Source of the DNA: Patiria pectinifera
Taxonomy: Eukaryota > Echinodermata > Asteroidea > Valvatida > Asterinidae
Length of the DNA: 64,000 nucleotides
NCBI GenBank assembly: GCA_029964075.1
Contig: CM057129.1
Span: 13,755,430-13,819,429, forward strand
Direction: 5' to 3'
The notes under the pieces are model-generated. The model was not told the DNA's origin. It was given only the letters and a program-made list of their open reading frames with translations, and made no database searches. A program made the position numbers and the translations under genes. Shown piece after piece: positions 43,734 to 57,129 of this stretch; position 1 is the first letter of the stretch; the number at the start of each line of letters is the position of its first letter.

Positions 43734-46700
43734 ATGGTAGCAGACCAGTAAATAAACTTCCATTGACCCCAATGGTAAATGCTCCCACTTCAAAAATTCG
43801 GGAAAAATACTCACAACTCTCCAAGGTGTTCGAGACACACATCAAATTAAAGCTTATTTCATCATCTTTCATTTTCTTTTCAATTTTCGGGGGGTCAACT
43901 GATGACTTTTAGGAGAAATTTCCATCTGAAGATGATCACCCCTGAAAATAGTCCTGAAGCCAATCGCCATTTTGAAAAACGATGCCTACACTCCATTGCA
44001 AAGTAGAGCGCTTTTAGGGTCCAAATTACATCAAAATTACACAGAACTGCAAGCTCCAAGTCCTGTGCACGGTTTCCACCCATATTTTTTACAAACCCTC
44101 AAGTTCATGGCCCACAGCATGCTCAAATACCGAAGATTTTGAGGGCATGCAAATCGTGATTTGGCCGGCGCAGGCAATTTCGGACCGATTTACTGGTCTG
44201 CACCCTATAGAGAAGCGAGGTTTTGAAAAATTTCTCCAAACCACTTGTACGGCACGAGGAAGGATGGATGACTCATATTTCATCAAAAATTGCGAAAAAA
44301 ATCTCTGACTGCGATTTCTGGCCTGAAAACAAGCCCTCTGTTTGCGGCTACCTTACTGTAGGGCGCCCCCAACGGGCGTGAAATGAGTTTTTGCTCCTTC
44401 CGACCCCAAATTACAACCAAACACTTGTTCGCTCGAAATTGATGTGATTGGAGGACGGTCCATCGGCCCTATTCAGATTTTGGGAGCATTTGTTGCGGAA
44501 CCGCCATTGGTGACCCCTTTGAAATGCTGCCCCCCAGGTTCCGCCCCTGAAAAAACACTCCGCAAACATTTGACAACAAACAGTGGAAGACGCCATTTTG
44601 AAACTACAGGTAGCAGACCAGTAAATAAACTTCCATTGACCCCAATGATAAATGGCCCCACTTCAGAAAGTTAGGAAAATACTCACAATTTACTCTCCAA
44701 GGTGTTCGAGACACACATCAAATTAAAGCTTATTTCATCATCTTTCATTTTCTTTTCAATTTTCGGGGGGTCAACTGATGACTTTTAGGAGAAATTTCCA
44801 TCTGAAGATGATCACCCCTGAAAATAGTCCTGAAGCCAATCGCCATTTTGAAAAACGATGCCTACACTCCATTGCAAAATAGAGCGCTTTAAGGCCCCGA
44901 AATTACATCAAAATTACACAGAACTGCAAGCTCCAAGTCCTGTGCACGGTTTCCACACATATATTGTACAAAACCTCAAGTTCATGGCCCACAGCATGCT
45001 CAAATACCGAAGATTTTGAGGGCATGCAAATCGTGATTTGGCCGGCGCAGGCAATTTCGGACCGATTTACTGGTCTGCACCCTATAGAGAAGCGAGGTTT
45101 TGAAAAATTTCTCCAAACCACTTGTACGGCACGAGGAAGGATGGATGACTCATATTTCATCAAAAATTGCGAAAAAATCTCTGACTGCGATTTCTGGCCT
45201 GAAAACAAGCCCTCTGTTTGCGGCTACCTTACTGTAGGGCGCCCCCAACGGGCGTGAAATGAGTTTTTGCTCCTTCCGACCCCAAATTACCCGTTGTTCG
45301 CTCGAAATTGCTGTGATTGGAGGACGGTCCATCGGCCCTATTCAGATTTTGGGCGCATTTGTTGCGGAACCGCCATTGGTGACCCTTTGAAATGCTGCCC
45401 CCAGGTTCCGCCCCTGAAAAAACACTCCGCAAACATTTGACAACAAACAGTAGAAGACGCCAATTTGTAACTAAAGAGAAGCGAGGTTTTTAAAAGTTTC
45501 TCCAAACCCCTTGTACGGCACCCGGAATGAGGGATGACTCATCTTTCATCAAAGAATTGCGAAACAAATAATCTCTGACTGCGATTTCTGGCCTGAAAAC
45601 AAGCCCTCTGTTTGCGGCTACCTTACTGTAGGGCGCCCCCAACGGGCGTGAAATGAGTTTTTGCTCCTTCCGACCCCAAATTACCCCCCCCCCCCTTGTT
45701 CGCTCGAAATTGCTGTGATTGGAGGACGGTCCATCGGCCCTATTCAGATTTTGGGCGCATTTGTTGCGGAACCGCCATTGGTGACCCTTTTTGAAATGCT
45801 GCCCCCCCCCAGGTTCCGCCCCCCAGAAAAAAAAACACTCCGCAAACATTTGACAACAAACAGTGGAAGACGCCATTTTGAAACTACAGAGAAGCGAGGT
45901 TTTGAAAAATTTCTCCAAACCACTTGTACGGCACGAGGAAGGATGGATGACTCATATTTCATCAAAAAATTGCGAAAAAAAAAATCTCTGACTGCGATTT
46001 CTGGCCTGAAAACAAGCCCTCTGTTTGCGGCTACCTTACTGTAGGGCGCCCCCAACGGGCGTGAAATGAGTTGTTGCTCCTTCCGACCCCAAATTACCCC
46101 TTGTTCGCTCGAAATTGCTGTGATTGGAGGACGGTCCATCGGCCCTATTCAGATTTTGGGCGCATTTGTTGCGGAACCGCCATTGGTGACCCCTTTTGAA
46201 ATGCTGCCCCCCCCCCCAGGTTCCGCCCCCCTGAAAAAAAAAACACTCCGCAAACATTTGACAACAAACAGTGGAAGACGCCATTTTGAAACTACAGGTA
46301 GCAGACCAGTAAATAAACTTCCATTGACCCCAATGGTAAATGCTCCCACTTCAAAAATTCGGGAAAAATACTCACAACTCTCCAAGGTGTTCGAGACACA
46401 CATCAAATTAAAGCTTATTTCATCATCTTTCATTTTCTTTTCAATTTTCGGGGGGTCAACTGATGACTTTTAGGAGAAATTTCCATCTGAAGATGATCAC
46501 CCCTGAAAATAGTCCTGAAGCCAATCGCCATTTTGAAAAACGATGCCTACACTCCATTGCAAAGTAGAGCGCTTTTAGGGTCCAAATTACATCAAAATTA
46601 CACAGAACTGCAAGCTCCAAGTCCTGTGCACGGTTTCCACCCATATTTTTTACAAACCCTCAAGTTCATGGCCCACAGCATGCTCAAATACCGAAGATTT

Positions 46701-46766
46701 TGAGGGCATGCAAATCGTGATTTGGCCGGCGCAGGCAATTTCGGACCGATTTACTGGTCTGCACCC
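43734..46766. repeat. Composite tandem array of a MITE and a ~400-bp unit
   Basis: Three ~470-bp units (43734-44204, 44609-45082, 46297-46766) begin GGTAGCAGACCAGTAAAT and end ATTTACTGGTCTGCACCC, so they have inverted ends. They alternate with four ~400-bp units starting AGAGAAGCGAGGTTTTGAAA (44205, 45083, 45475, 45889), in the order M-u-M-u-u-u-M. Copies are almost identical apart from C-tract lengths, so the expansion is recent. Many ORFs on both strands are by-products. The array starts 170 bp right of the 26-kb element. Confidence 0.85.
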
Positions 46767-47230
46767 ACATGCTAGGCAGCGCCACTGTATATACACAGAG
46801 CCCGGGAGCTCTTATCTCTATATATGTGTCCAAGGTCATCTGGCTGTGCGCTTTGGCCAGTTTACATGGGGTCCTTTTGACCATAAAGGATTTTATATGC
46901 GGGGGACGAGGGCTAAGAGGGGGGTGTATCTTCCCCCCCCCCCCAATATTTAGTAAAGACTGCCCTTTTCCAGTCGAAAATGCCATTTTTACACCAGCGC
47001 TTCCACCCTAAATATTTGTGAAAGAGTTAAGAAGTGTCTTTTTTCCTGATCAAGTGCCCTTTTCAAAGTGGCCTTTTGTGCCATCGGCCGTTAATTACGG
47101 GTGCCTTTTTTTTTAATTTCGCGCATTTATTGCCCTGAAAAGCATATAATTTTCCGTTAGTGTGCCTAATCGTCAGTTTTGAACAGCGCCCCCATCGACG
47201 GATGGTACCAGTCCCCCCCCCCCTCCCCCC
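46767..47230. other. Spacer between repeat units
   Basis: Non-coding sequence with C tracts (46,931; 47,213) and gene-end-like T/C-rich text. Nothing recognised. Confidence 0.5.
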
Positions 47231-47600
47231 GGGTGCAAACCTGTATTAAAATTCCCATCTAGTGCTAAATGCCCATACTTCAAAATTCGTTTTAAAATAC
47301 TCGGAACTCTCACAGGTATTTCAGCTGCACAGAAAATTGATGATCAACATGTCATCTTTCATTTTCTTTTCATTTTTTTGGGGGGAAATTCTCGCCCAAA
47401 GAAGATTAAGACGCCCCCTATTTTTCCCAAAGCGGAAAAGTAGCCATCTTGAAAAAAAAAAAGATCCCTCCTCAACATGGCAAAATAGTGCCACTTTCGA
47501 GCCCAATTGCATCCAAAATGCTCAGAATTGGAAGCCCCAAGTCCGGGTTAGAGGTTCATTGCCATATCTCTTCAATTTCCCAATTCTATTACATAACATT
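47231..47600 (+). repeat. Diverged member of the GGGTGCAGACC MITE family
   Basis: Begins GGGTGCAAACCTG and follows the same order of blocks as 43734-44204: TGCTAAATGCCCATACTTCA, AACTCTCACAGGTATTTCAG, CATCTTTCATTTTCTTTTCA, a G run, and AATTGGAAGCCCCAAGTCC. More diverged than the array units. Confidence 0.6.
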
Positions 47601-47963
47601 TCGTGCAAGTCTAGTCTTCAGAGGGTATGTATTCCTTTCAAGTGTCGGGCATGCGGATCACACAATACATTCAACGAACTATGATTATTCAAATGAGCAC
47701 TGAAAATTGCCTGGGTTAATTTTACCAAAGAAAGGGTGAAAACCGGAACTACCCAAACCTGGGTTGTTCTATAACCAATTATTGTTTGGGTTAGAATTTC
47801 TGCTATTTGTGGCGTCACTGCACATTCCCGTGACTTGTCATCCGGACGTGCGAAGTACGCCGGCCCCTGATAGTCCACCCCAGTTTGAAGTCTCGGCTCA
47901 ATACGACGAGGAGTTTGTAGACGAGTTGGCCATTTTTGTCGAGTTCCCTGAATGTATTTCATT

Positions 47964-48571
47964 AATTCGTCGGTTGCACCACGAACCGACGTATCGCATT
48001 TTTTTGTGTTTCGAGAAAAACCGATTTAAAGTTGGTCATTATTTTGTAGGTTCATTTCATATACTCTCTGTGTAAGAATTCAAGCTGTTTCGTTTTTGCT
48101 AGTAAATTATAGATTGAACTTTATTGTATGCAATCCGTGTGCATCTGAGTTGCTAAAGTTTTTAGAAATTCTGCTCCAAAGTTATTCGTCACTTCGTGAA
48201 ACAGACTTTTATCACGTGTTTCCTATGTTATACAACGCACGTAATAGTGGCCGTGTGCCAGATACAGAGATACGTCGGTTCGTGAAACACTTAATTCCAA
48301 TTTTTCATGTCGACGCTGCTTTTGTGACGTCATAGCACTATGGGAATTAGCGTGTAAAGCGGCGTATCGGGATACGCCACTTCGTGGTGCAGCATTTTTC
48401 ATTTTTTAGAGATACGCCGCACAATCTAATTAGCGTTCTTAGTTAATTAGAACTCCGATCGGAATAAAACTTTCTGAGAATGAGCACTTTGATGAAATAA
48501 TAACGTTAATGACAAAAACTCAATTTGGCAAAAAATCGAGATACGCCGGTTCGTGGTGCGACCGACGAATT
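47964..48571. mobile_element. 608-bp MITE with 33-bp inverted ends
   Basis: The ends AATTCGTCGGTTGCACCACG and (inverted) AATTCGTCGGTCGCACCACG pair over ~33 bp with two mismatches. Internal motifs ATACGTCGGTTCGTGAAACA and GGATACGCCACTTCGTGGTG repeat the terminal sequence near 48,270 and 48,368. No clear target duplication and no transposase. Confidence 0.75.
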
Positions 48572-49261
48572 GTTAACTGTTGAATGGGGTGGCGCCAGTA
48601 TATTTATGCAGGCACAATGCAGCCTTATTTTACTGTCATTTTTTTTTAATATGGCTTTAAACATTATAGGGAATGTTTAATAACAGATTTAAAATTATTT
48701 ATTGAGGCAGACTGGAATTGATTATAAATTAAGTTGCTTTCATTTCTCTGCGCAAATTCAAAAAAATAAGATTCATGGCCGACTCGTGAATAAGGCCCAC
48801 TAAGCCAGGAAGCTCTGGCATATGACCCAGCTCAATCTGAGTTTGATCTGACCAGTGTACTGGCAGATAACCAAGCCATTACAGCGCAAGCTGATTTTGA
48901 AGGTTCTTCCAAGTGAAGATATTTACAATAACAGTGAGGCTAAAGGCCCGAGATATTTAGCAACCTAGCAGAAGAGCTATAAAAGCGGTAACTTTGCCAA
49001 TCAAGAGAGAGACGCGTGCAAAACTTTTGCAGAAAAAATACGTTACACCGTCAAATCGGTAGCCGTGTCGGCACCCAGAATAGCAGTGAACTTTGGGGAA
49101 CCATCCCCGCCTCAGCTAGATCCAAGGACGTGGTCTTACAAAAATCCAAAATCAAGTTATCACTGGTTTGCTTCCTTACTGCAACATGTTGACTGAGTTG
49201 CGTGATGCGACAAGTCAGGCCAAGTTGTGAACATTGACAAGTTAAAGGAACTTGCTTTAGA
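48572..49261. other. Spacer left of the LINE
   Basis: AT-rich sequence with T tracts; no ORF above ~60 codons with protein-like composition and no repeat partner that I could find in the window. Confidence 0.5.
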
Positions 49262-51150
49262 TGGCATTATTATTATTATTATTTATTCGACCAAAACAAT
49301 GCACAATGAACAAACACGGTATGAAAAACAAAAACTAAACAAAAATGTATGAAAGCTACGAAATACAAAATAAAACAAAATAAACACAAAAGACGACACT
49401 GTATAAGTGTAAGTGTAAGTGTAGGGGCCACAAAAACAACGCATAATATGAAATGAAATGAAAACATCCGAAGACGATATATAAAAAGACGATATGTGGG
49501 TCAGGGGTCACAAAAGTAAATTCAATTACTATTACCCACAGGTATGTAACCCCGCACATATTAAGCAGACAAACGCAGACAAGAACAAAACAAGGTACAA
49601 GAAAATAATGAAAATATTAAACAGCAACAAGAAAACTGACCCCTGTTACAAATTACACGCAAGCAAGAAGACTAATGCAACGAAGCCCAAATCATGTGAA
49701 AGTCATGTGAAAGTCCCCACCAATTAAATGCAACAAGTACCGTATATGAAAACACTAATGAGGATAATGAAATCAGTTGTCTGAGAAAAGTAATTGCCGA
49801 AGATTCCTAAGGAAAACAGGTAGAGTGTCCAGTACTGCAGAATCCCTAATATGGGGTGGAAATTGGTTCCAAAGTCTTGGAAGATAACGAGTAGGAGAAT
49901 GATATAAAGCTTGTGTACGAGAAGGCAGATGACGGAAGGTAAGGGATTCTGGATGGCGTGCATTTATGAGAACATTGTCGTTGATCGACTCGCACCTGCA
50001 AACACCAGATAAACATTTGAAAGCAAAAGAGCATAGTAAGTAATCTCTTCTAGATGAAAGAGAAGACCAGTTTAACTGACCCAACCTATCCTCATATGGC
50101 ATTTCACTGCGTCTTTGTTTCAAAGCAATGCGGGTGGCAGTGCGTTGTACGCGCTCAATCTTTTGCTGTTGAGAGAGAGTGTGAGTACCCCACGCTGGAA
50201 TGCCATATTCCAGGATAGGCAGGATCAGAGATTTGTAAAGGCAGAATATGGCTTGAGTTGATGCTCCGCCAGCAATAGTACGGATGAAACCCAGGAGGCG
50301 ATTTGCACGTGAGACAAGTGAGTCAATATGGGAATTCCATTGAAGATTGGAGCTAATAGTGACACCTAAATATTGAATAGAGGTAACTGTAGACAGGGCA
50401 GCATCACCAAGTGTGTAAACTGGAGGATGGATATTTTTGCTTCTGGTGACGTGCATAACCTTAGTTTTGGTTGTATTGAAGAGCATGTCATGATTTAAAC
50501 ACCAGTCTTGCATATTATTTAAGTCGTTCTGCAGCTGGAACTCATCCTCAACCGACCGAATGACTCGGAAGAGCAAAGCATCGTCAGCGAACAGAACACA
50601 GCTAGAGGAGACACAGTCGGGAATGCTATTGACAAACAGGTTGAATAAGGTGGGTCCAAGAACGCTACCTTGGGGAACACCAGATGAAACACTGACCCAT
50701 GAGGAAACACTACCCTGGAAAAGAACACGTTGCTTCCTGCCAGTCAAAAATGATCTGACCCAACGCCAGACCACACCCTGGATGTTGTAAACCGATGAAA
50801 GTTTACTAAGCAGGATATGGTGTGGCATCCTGTCAAATGCCTTTGACATGTCTAGGAAGACGGCGTCAATTCGGGAAGGGCGTGGAACATCAAGAGTCAG
50901 TGCCCATTGATGCATAACATTGACGAGTTGGGTAACACAGCTTCGGCGTTTTGTAAAGCCGTGTTGATTGCTGTTCAACAACCCAAACATACCCACGTGA
51001 TCTGTTATGGCAGCCGCAACAACACGCTCTAGAATTTTACACAGAACGGATGTCAGTGCAACAGGTCTGTAGTTCGACAGAATGGATTTATCGCCCTTTT
51101 TGAAAACGGGGGTAATGTTTGCACATCGCCAAGCATCGGGTAATTGAGAG
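49262..51150 (-). mobile_element. 5'-truncated CR1/Jockey-like LINE with open reverse transcriptase frame
   Basis: The minus-strand frame is open from about 51,145 to 49,773 (~455 aa). RT motifs in order: ANITPVFKKGDKSILSNYRP, GFTKRRSCVTQLV, DAVFLDMSKAFDRMPHHILL, SGVPQGSVLGPTLFNLFVN, CVLFADDALLF (the catalytic YADD-type box, here FADD), KTKVMHVTR, IQYLGVTI. A C-terminal LPILEYGIPAWG segment and PTRYLPRLWNQFP follow. The endonuclease half is missing, as in most truncated insertions. The 3' end is GAATAAATAATAATAATAAT. The uninterrupted RT frame suggests a fairly young insertion, though it is dead on arrival without its 5' part. LINEs copy themselves by target-primed reverse transcription. Confidence 0.9.
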
Positions 51151-51245
51151 GTTTGCGGTAACACCATGTGGAAATATCTCTTTTGTGAGTATGTGTGGTT
51201 CTGAAGAGAACCTGTTGGATTAACTCGACGTTCCAAATCATAATA
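51151..51245 (+). repeat. Single arm of the foldback family at the LINE 5' edge
   Basis: TTGCGGTAACACCATGTGGA, then ATCTCTTTTGTGAGTATGTG, GTGGTTCTGAAGAGAACC and AACTCGACGTT correspond to the arms of the element at 61601-61948. The LINE coding text stops where this begins, so the LINE 5' junction lies at about 51,150. Confidence 0.65.
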
Positions 51246-52570
51246 AACACTTTTGAAATATTTTTGTTTATGTCTTGTAAACTTTTAATTAAATTGTTTA
51301 TGTTTATATCAATAAAATTTTAACCAACTGTTGTTACTCATAACGAGTCGTGCATAAATAGCAATACATGTGCTGGGTTTTTTTTCAATTCATGCTGATT
51401 TTTTTTTTAAAGAGTAATAATGTAAAGAATAAAATAATGGCTTAATCCCCAAAAAATGTGTCCTCTTTCTTTTTTTGGGAAAAATATTTCGGAACCGCGC
51501 CAATTTTCAGAAGGTCATTTACTGCGCCAAACCGGTTCTTTTAAAAATATTTTAGCCTGGGCTTTCAATAATACAACAAAGTGTGAGGCCAAAGTTTGGA
51601 GTTTATTATGTTGGTTCTGACCACGTCACGCGTTCAAAATGATTCTGGAGCCGTAGATAGAGCCAATGTCGGGGACGATGCCGAGATTTGGGAAATGCCC
51701 CTACTGATGATGACCAGCAATACCCAGCTGGGCCAAATTTCACGGCGCTGCTAAACACAAACAATTGCTTAGCACAAAAAGTCTGGCTTATATAAGCAGG
51801 TTTCGTGGTTATGTCTGTTTTGCGACATAGGGAGAGATGTTATTTATAATTTTTGTAAGTTCTTAAGTTGTCAGAATTTTAAACTTTTAATCTACTTCTT
51901 GTAGTGTGATTTGCAAAGTTACTTCTGTTTCGTATTTTTTTTTACAATGTCACTTTTGTGTTGTAACATTTTCACATTTGAAGTTTTGTTTTTCTTTTGA
52001 TATGTTAGTTTTTTCGTGTCGTTGTTTCGTCAGAACATTAAGAAGATTAAGTTTTCCCGATGTTTTGATGACTGTGCTTTGTGGTTTTGTGTTTCGCGCG
52101 TTTTAATCGCGCTAGACAGTGCTTTTACTGTTTTACTTTTGATCATTTTCATGTAGTTGTGTTGAAAAAGTATTGCCACTGCATTGTGTAACAAGATGTT
52201 TTTGCGCTTGCGCAATCCGGTTCGTTAGTGTGACGTCACTTCAGATTAAACCACACCCACTGCACATTAAGTAGCATTAGAAAAGTTAACGCATCTCGAG
52301 TGTTTATCCACTGGGCGCTTGTAATCAGTGGTTTGTGCGCGTGTATGACGAAGTCACTAATATAACGAACCGGATACGATTATCATTATTACGTATGGAA
52401 TGCATCTGTTACAGTGTTACGCGCACGCGTGCGCATTGTTTGTTGATTTTTATAATGTTTTGACAACAATCGACTTGTACACTTTATTCACTCTCAAATC
52501 AATAACGGCACGTGTAGTTGCGTACATCATCCCTGATAATTTTTGAAGAAGAATTACTCCCGTCATTAAG
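51246..52570. other. Upstream region of the Kelch-like gene
   Basis: AT-rich. Short alternating purine-pyrimidine runs (GCGCACGCGTGCGC near 52,419) and CCGGTTCGTTA/TAACGAACCGG inverted copies (52,217; 52,360) flank a ~150-bp segment. No TATA box is convincing. Nothing coding. Confidence 0.5.
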
Positions 52571-55424
52571 ATGTTGCGGTGGAAAAACAGGAAAAAGAGA
52601 GCCCAAGCACCCGCAGGAAAGAAGGTAACGAATTTAAAGAAGAAAGTTGTGCAACCACCCATTCAGGCAGAAGAAGAACCCGCAGAGGCCAAGCCGGATG
52701 CAGACTTGCTAAAGACAAAGTCCGTGACCGAGACACCGCCTACGGAATCACCGAAGACAGTCGGGGTGGTCCTGCCGGAGCTGCCGGGCAGACAGTCAAG
52801 GCTCAGCACTCTGCTTGAGGTGTCTCATCCGAACGTAGCACTGCCGTTTCCGGACGCCCCTCACGCTGAGCACGTCCTCGTTGCGATGACTTCACTGTGG
52901 AGGAAGAAGCAGCTGAACGACGTTGTGCTGGCCATCGGACCCCATCGAGTCGGGACCCACAAGCTGGTCCTGGCTGCATGTAGCGGGTACTTCTCAGAGC
53001 TGTTCACGAGGGAAGAGAGCGCCGAAAGCGATGAGTTCGTCTACAAGCTCCATGGCATCTCCTTCGACACTTTGAAGTTGCTCCTTGAGTCGATGTACAC
53101 CGGCAAACTCCCGATAGATTCCTCAAGACTGGAGGAGATTCTCGCGGCTTCCGTCTATCTCAAACTCTCCTCAGCACTGAAGACCTGCTGCGATTACATG
53201 ATCGAGAACATGGAGACATCCAATTGCCTCAGGACACTCGGACTGGCTACAGTATTCGGCTTGACCCACGTGATGGAGGAGGCCTCCAAAATGGCATCGA
53301 GAAACTTTGGCGACATCTCCGACACTCAGGAGTTCTTGGAGTTGCCGGAGAAACCCATGATGACGCTAATATCCCGCGACGATCTTGTGGTGGACTCGGA
53401 GCTGAATGTATTCGCGGCGGTCCTGCGATGGATCGAGGTGGACCGGGAGACACGGTTGACCCACGCCGCCGCTCTACTGGAGAACGTCCGCCTGCCAATG
53501 ATTAAACCTTCGGACCTCGTGGACCACGTGGAGAACGTGGAGTACCTGATGGAGATACCGCCGTGCGAGGCTCTGGTCAGGGAGGCGCTCCACTACTACT
53601 GCCTGCCCCTGAGACAAAGCATTCTCCAGTCTAGACGGACAACTCCACGGTCAACGAGGCGACTCACAACCGTAGTCGCATTGGGTGGCCAACCGAGGAA
53701 GGCTAAGGATTCGGTTGGAGACGTGCTTACGTACTACAACTCGGAAACAAATGAGTGGGGAACTTTGACGAAAATGATTCAGCCTAGACACCACCATGCT
53801 GGTAAGATCAAGCTCATCCCCGTTTTGTGTCTGAAGTCATTTTTTTTATTTTTAGATCTTCGGTTCTAAAAACGAAGGATTCTTCACAACAAACAGGCAC
53901 TGTAGCTCTGAAGCCTGATAGTCGAAGAAGACAATGACGAAATGTCTTAGAGCCTTAGAGGTGGAGGAATTATCGGCCACATAGATAGACTTCTGTTTGA
54001 ACCCAATATTGTCTTCTCTTTTCAGCTGCCATGCTTGGTGGATTCCTCTATGTCGCGGGAGGTAGGGAGCTAGTGAACAGCCCAGACGGCCCCATGCAGT
54101 CGGCCCACAGGTATGACCCCCGAACGGACTCCTGGATCCAGATTGCTGACATGAAGAACGCACGGGAGAGCTTTCAGATGGGAGTCCTGGATGGGATGAT
54201 TTACGCCGTCGGTATGTCACGATTGTCTTTTTAACCAATCTCCGTGCTATTTTCAAGTTTCATACCCAGAAATACGTAGAAATAAGTAGATTTTTTTAAT
54301 TGTCATTTTGCAGGCAATACAAAGGTTATTCACTTTTGAATGAGATATTATGAAACATTATTAAATAAACTGATACAGGTGGGTTAGAGGAGGAAATCCA
54401 AGGAAGTAATTTTCCAGAAGACATTGCACACAAAACCAAAACAAAGATGGTAGAGTGAATAAATTATTAAAGGAGAGTTAAAAACGTAAACGGACGCGAA
54501 TTATATCGTTCATTCATTTGTTTTTCTTCAGGAGGGCGTCAGAGTAATGAAACCTCACTGGCTGCTGTCGAACGTTACAATCCAAGTACTGACCAATGGG
54601 AGGAGAGAGCGCCACTTGGTGCTCCTAGACGGTGCGTTGCAGTTGCCGTCCATGACGGGAAATTATATGCAGTTGGTGGTTCAGGTAAAAATATCCTCTT
54701 TAATCTTTCGTCTTGTGTGTGAATATCTGGGCCTATTTCATTCAGCTTCCCTGACGTTTGCAAAACTGTATAGGCTCCTCACGTTTTAAATATACATGTA
54801 TCAAGTGGTTTTTGAGCTGTTGAGGTGGGTGTTGTTTTGCTTTTAATTAAGCAAATGGCTCCGTATTTTTTATGTGCACAGAACATTTTTGAAAGTTGCT
54901 ATCTGAAGCAACTGACCTACTGGTAGTGAAAGAAAACTTTGTACATTTTGTTTCACATTGCTCATTCAAACCTTATCACGAATGCAGGAAACCAGAAAAT
55001 CTCCAACAAAGTCGAATGCTATATCCTGGCCTCCGATACCTGGGAGAAGAAGCAAGACCTAGAAACCCCTCGCTTCTTCGCATCGCTGTCCTCCGTGGGA
55101 GACCATCTGTACATCGCCGGCGGAGCCACGGTCATGAGCGCCCGAGGAGTCCAGTGCGTACCGGAGATTGAGCGGTACGACCCTGGGACGGACGCGTGGA
55201 CCACCCTGCCGGCGCCGATGAGGCACCCCAGGGCCGAGGCAGCTAGCTGCGTGGTAGGGAGCCGGATCTATGTCCTGGGCGGGTACTGCTGGGAGCGGAA
55301 AGCCTGGCTTGAGTCCGCCGAGTGCTTCGACGTGGAAACGGGCGAGTGGTCGGAAGTAGCGGACTACCCACACGCGTATACTGGCATGGCCTGCTGCTGC
55401 TTAACACTTCATAAATTACCCTGA
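52571..55424 (+). CDS. BTB-BACK-Kelch protein (KLHL family), complete, 4 exons, 668 aa
   Basis: KLHL proteins link a cullin-3 ubiquitin ligase (via BTB/BACK) to substrates bound by the Kelch propeller. Exons: 52571-53801, 54026-54211, 54532-54684, 54988-55424; phases 1, 1, 1 match. A basic N-terminal tail (~1-90; Lys/Arg then Glu/Pro-rich) precedes the BTB domain (~100-215; LNDVVLAIG...HKLVLAACSGYFSELF). BACK spans ~220-330 (LGLATVFGLTHVMEEAS...WIEVDRETRLTHAA). Six Kelch repeats follow (~355-660), most with GG and a Tyr/Trp pair (LYVAGG...YDPRTDSW; IYAVGG...YNPSTDQW; IYVLGG...FDVETGEW). The final exon ends with a short non-Kelch tail, LTLHKLP. Coding DNA is much more GC-rich than the flanks. 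Paralogue not assignable by eye; the N-terminal tail is longer than usual. Confidence 0.92.
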
Positions 55425-57129
55425 AAAAGTTCATTTAAACAAAATCATATTGATTTGAGGATGACTACACATTGTGCACCGTGTCAGTTATTTGCTTATA
55501 ACACAAAAATGAGAATCAACGTCAGAGTCTCCGCATTTTCCCCCTTAACTCCGTATACTTTTTTTTTAAATTGACGAAAGCCTCATATAATTTCGACCAC
55601 GAACCAAGTTCACATCCTGTCCATGCAACAGAAAAAAAGTAGTTGAAAGCATTGCTTCGCAATTAAATATATGCAGATCCAAAGAAGAAAGTGTCACTTC
55701 AACCTACTTCAAGGACTAGAGATTCATTGAGACTGGAGCTCAAGCTAAAAAGGACGAACTGATTCTCCATCGTAAATGATATTTGGTCCGTCCAAATAGC
55801 TGACAGCCCAGATCTCTTTATATTTAGACAACAGGGTATTTTAGAGAAATTTCAAATTGATATAGAAAACGGGAGCCTCGATGCTTTCTCTTGTGGGTGA
55901 GGATCGGAAAAGAAGAGGTCACCGACATCAGTGTCGGAGACCATGAAGGCCTATCAGTACTGGGAGCCTTGTAGAAATCAGCAGCGCCCCGATGAGGCCG
56001 GACTCTAAAAGTCGGTCAAATTTTCGACTCGCGGAAGATTTTCTCCCACAAAAACTAGATATTATTTATCTCCAAATGTCATTCCAGTAAGTAACCCAAT
56101 GGGCCCCAGTAAAGTTGCTCATGTAATAATTGCCGTACCCCCTAAGAGGTAAAATGCCAGCTAACGGTGCAGCTCCATGGATTTGCCCTGAAACTTTACA
56201 AAATGTACGTATTCATTGTTTATTGTATTTTTTATTTATAAATCATTTTATTCGAGTCCATCGTTACAAATTCTTGTGATTGTTTCATCGGCTGAATAAA
56301 TAAATAGAATGTAAATCTAAATCGCAATGTATTTTGTTTTAATCGATTGTAATTTGTTTCACATGATTTTGTTATTCTATGTTTACATTGCTTGGCGCCC
56401 GTTGGCCATAGGCGCATTTCTGTGGGGTTACCACTGATTTTAGGTCAAGGCCCTACTAAGTTTTTGGGGGGATGAACTCCGGCCAAGATGACAAAGAAAG
56501 GGTTTGGTGTTGAACAAATTTCGGGGGTAGTTTACATAAAATGTTTAATAAGATAGAGGGTCATTGCCTCATTGGCAATGTACAAGCAAATTTACAATAT
56601 TTCTTTGTCTAATTTTAAGAATTTCTTTTAGGTTTTTCTTGACAAATGTATCCTCCCCCAATGCAGATATCACCCCGCCCCTGAACTAAACCAAACTCAG
56701 CTCAATAGCTGATTGTCTGGTTGCTGCCTCATCACTGCATTCGCGAATGCACGAGAAGCTCCGAAACCAGACCACATAATGGCGCTCCGCTTGAAGATAC
56801 GAAGTGTCGTCTGCCCGCTACTAAATTGATTTCACAGGTTTTTTAGCATGGTTAAGGATAAATTCAAAACACTTCTGGAACTGTTTTTTTTAGTGCATTT
56901 GTTAGATACAATTATTTTGAACCAATAAACTGTTTGCTTAATGAAAATAGGGTCTTAGGTCTATTTGTCCAGTTTTCGGACACTTCGTATTCGTATAAAT
57001 GCATGTATCATGTGTAGGGCCTATCATGGCATTGCCCATCGGCATTGCCGTGCAATATGCTAACCTAAACGTGACAAACCCACGTCTTGGGTGGGGCAGC
57101 CCGGGAGGGGAAGGGTGGGGGAAACAATT
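55425..57129. other. 3' flank of the Kelch-like gene and intergenic sequence
   Basis: Probable 3' UTR with an AATAAA at 56,295-56,300 on the + strand. Beyond it the sequence is AT-rich, with nothing coding and no strong repeat partner. Confidence 0.5.

Noticed and set aside
44411..46433. Multiple 60-140-aa ORFs in the composite array
   Set aside because: Repeated in every unit, on both strands, and broken by C-tract length changes; not protein-like.
47764..48335. 103-aa and 79-aa + strand ORFs
   Set aside because: They coincide with the 608-bp MITE and its inverted ends.
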